Assembly (NCBI GenBank): GCA_963924555.1
Contig: OZ004581.1
Location: forward strand, 7,913,338-7,977,337
Reading direction: 5' to 3'
Source: Crambe crambe
Taxonomy: Eukaryota; Porifera; Demospongiae; Poecilosclerida; Crambeidae
Length of the DNA: 64,000 nucleotides
In this document: positions 63,347-64,000 of the stretch, piece after piece
Layout of the letters: every line of letters starts with the position of its first letter
How positions within the stretch are numbered: the stretch's first letter is position 1
The notes under the pieces: generated by a model
Database searches by the model: none
Told to the model about the DNA's origin: nothing
The model's input: only the letters and a program-made list of their open reading frames with translations
Translations under genes and position numbers: made by a program

Positions 63347-64000
63347 GTGAGGGCTATAAAAGTAGCTGACATAATGTCAGGTGCCCCCTGATTACGTATT
63401 AAAGTGTGTATAGCTATATGGCATAGAATATAGCTGTTATTATTATCATGACATGGCATAGAATTTTTTATTAACACAAAAATTAATTATACTAGCTCCA
63501 TAGACATCTTATCATCTATAGCTATATGTCTTTTGAGTACATTGAATTGCTAAATTCTTGTGATTATTATATCTAGCTAGCTTTCATATTGATTTTTAGA
63601 GAAAACTGCACACAATAGTCTATGTAGCAATTGTACATACGTAGCTCATAAAGTACTGTCATTTAAAAATCAGGGCTAGGGAATTTGAAAGTGTTTTCAC
63701 AGGCTTTGTTCTTATGAGCTACATGCTATGGCTTGCTTAATTGCATTCTGTGTAAATTCTGTAATATATAAAGCTTCAATTTGAGGTGAAAGTTTGTGGA
63801 ATAGCCATACGTAGCTATCAAAAATAATATATAGCTAAGCTCCAATTTATGCACCCACATGCAACAACTGGCAGCTGACTGTAAGGATTCAAGGCTATAT
63901 ACGTAGCTAAGCTACCGTAGCCATAGTACCTACAATTCTTCCAGTAGAATATTCATGAATGCATGATTATAGCAAAACCTCCAAATAATAGCTAGACTTT

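Overview
The window looks like metazoan, most probably demosponge, nuclear DNA. It is AT-rich and dense in short self-complementary words (TAGCTA, CATGCATG, ACGTACGT). Genes are small and split by GT-AG introns, and introns and intergenic DNA are full of foldback/MITE-like elements and microsatellites. The organism call is inference; no rRNA, tRNA or other taxonomic marker is present.

The main content is a dense cluster of CD225/dispanin genes, the superfamily of vertebrate IFITM, PRRT and SYNDIG proteins. I number the loci G1-G16 from left to right. The standard architecture is four coding exons. Exon 1 is a ~60-76 bp start exon (MAN... with an acidic leucine-rich end) closing after one base of a codon. 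Exon 2 comes in two forms: a short one (C-P-P-S-A-E-M type) and a long proline-rich one with PPxY and YQPL motifs. Exon 3 holds hydrophobic segment 1, a Cys cluster and a Y-S-x-K end. Exon 4 starts V-D, carries the G-A-x-x-x-S/Y-x-x-A signature, and holds transmembrane segment 2. Ten loci read open through all four exons (G2, G5, G6, G8, G9, G10, G11, G12, G13, G15). G1 and G16 are cut by the window edges. G3, G4, G7 and G14 are broken. Orphan or truncated exons lie between them.

Layout: G2-G3-G4-G5 (2.2-21.1 kb) are on the minus strand. G10-G11-G12-G13 (42.3-54.5 kb) are on the plus strand and are their mirror-image paralogues in inverse order, so the window holds a large imperfect inverted duplication around a ~21 kb spacer. 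The spacer carries plus-strand G6, G7, G8 and G9, themselves related by direct duplication. Right of the palindrome lie a decayed extra copy (G14), G15 and the start of G16. The arms differ by element insertions with visible empty sites, a micro-inversion through exon 1 of G4, and a 6.5 kb insertion in intron 1 of G3 that includes a ~2 kb, ~61-bp-unit minisatellite.

Other content: a 1.66 kb LTR-type element with a Gag-like ORF whose two LTRs are inverted to each other, a decayed Ty3/gypsy integrase, a non-LTR reverse transcriptase fragment, a decayed jacalin-like lectin, several MITE families, and long (CA)n and (TTA)n tracts. Three start exons share a TATA-like box and a perfect NRF-1-type palindrome.

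By family precedent the CD225 products would be small two-hydrophobic-segment proteins of plasma or endosomal membranes. A role in membrane defence or trafficking is inference only.
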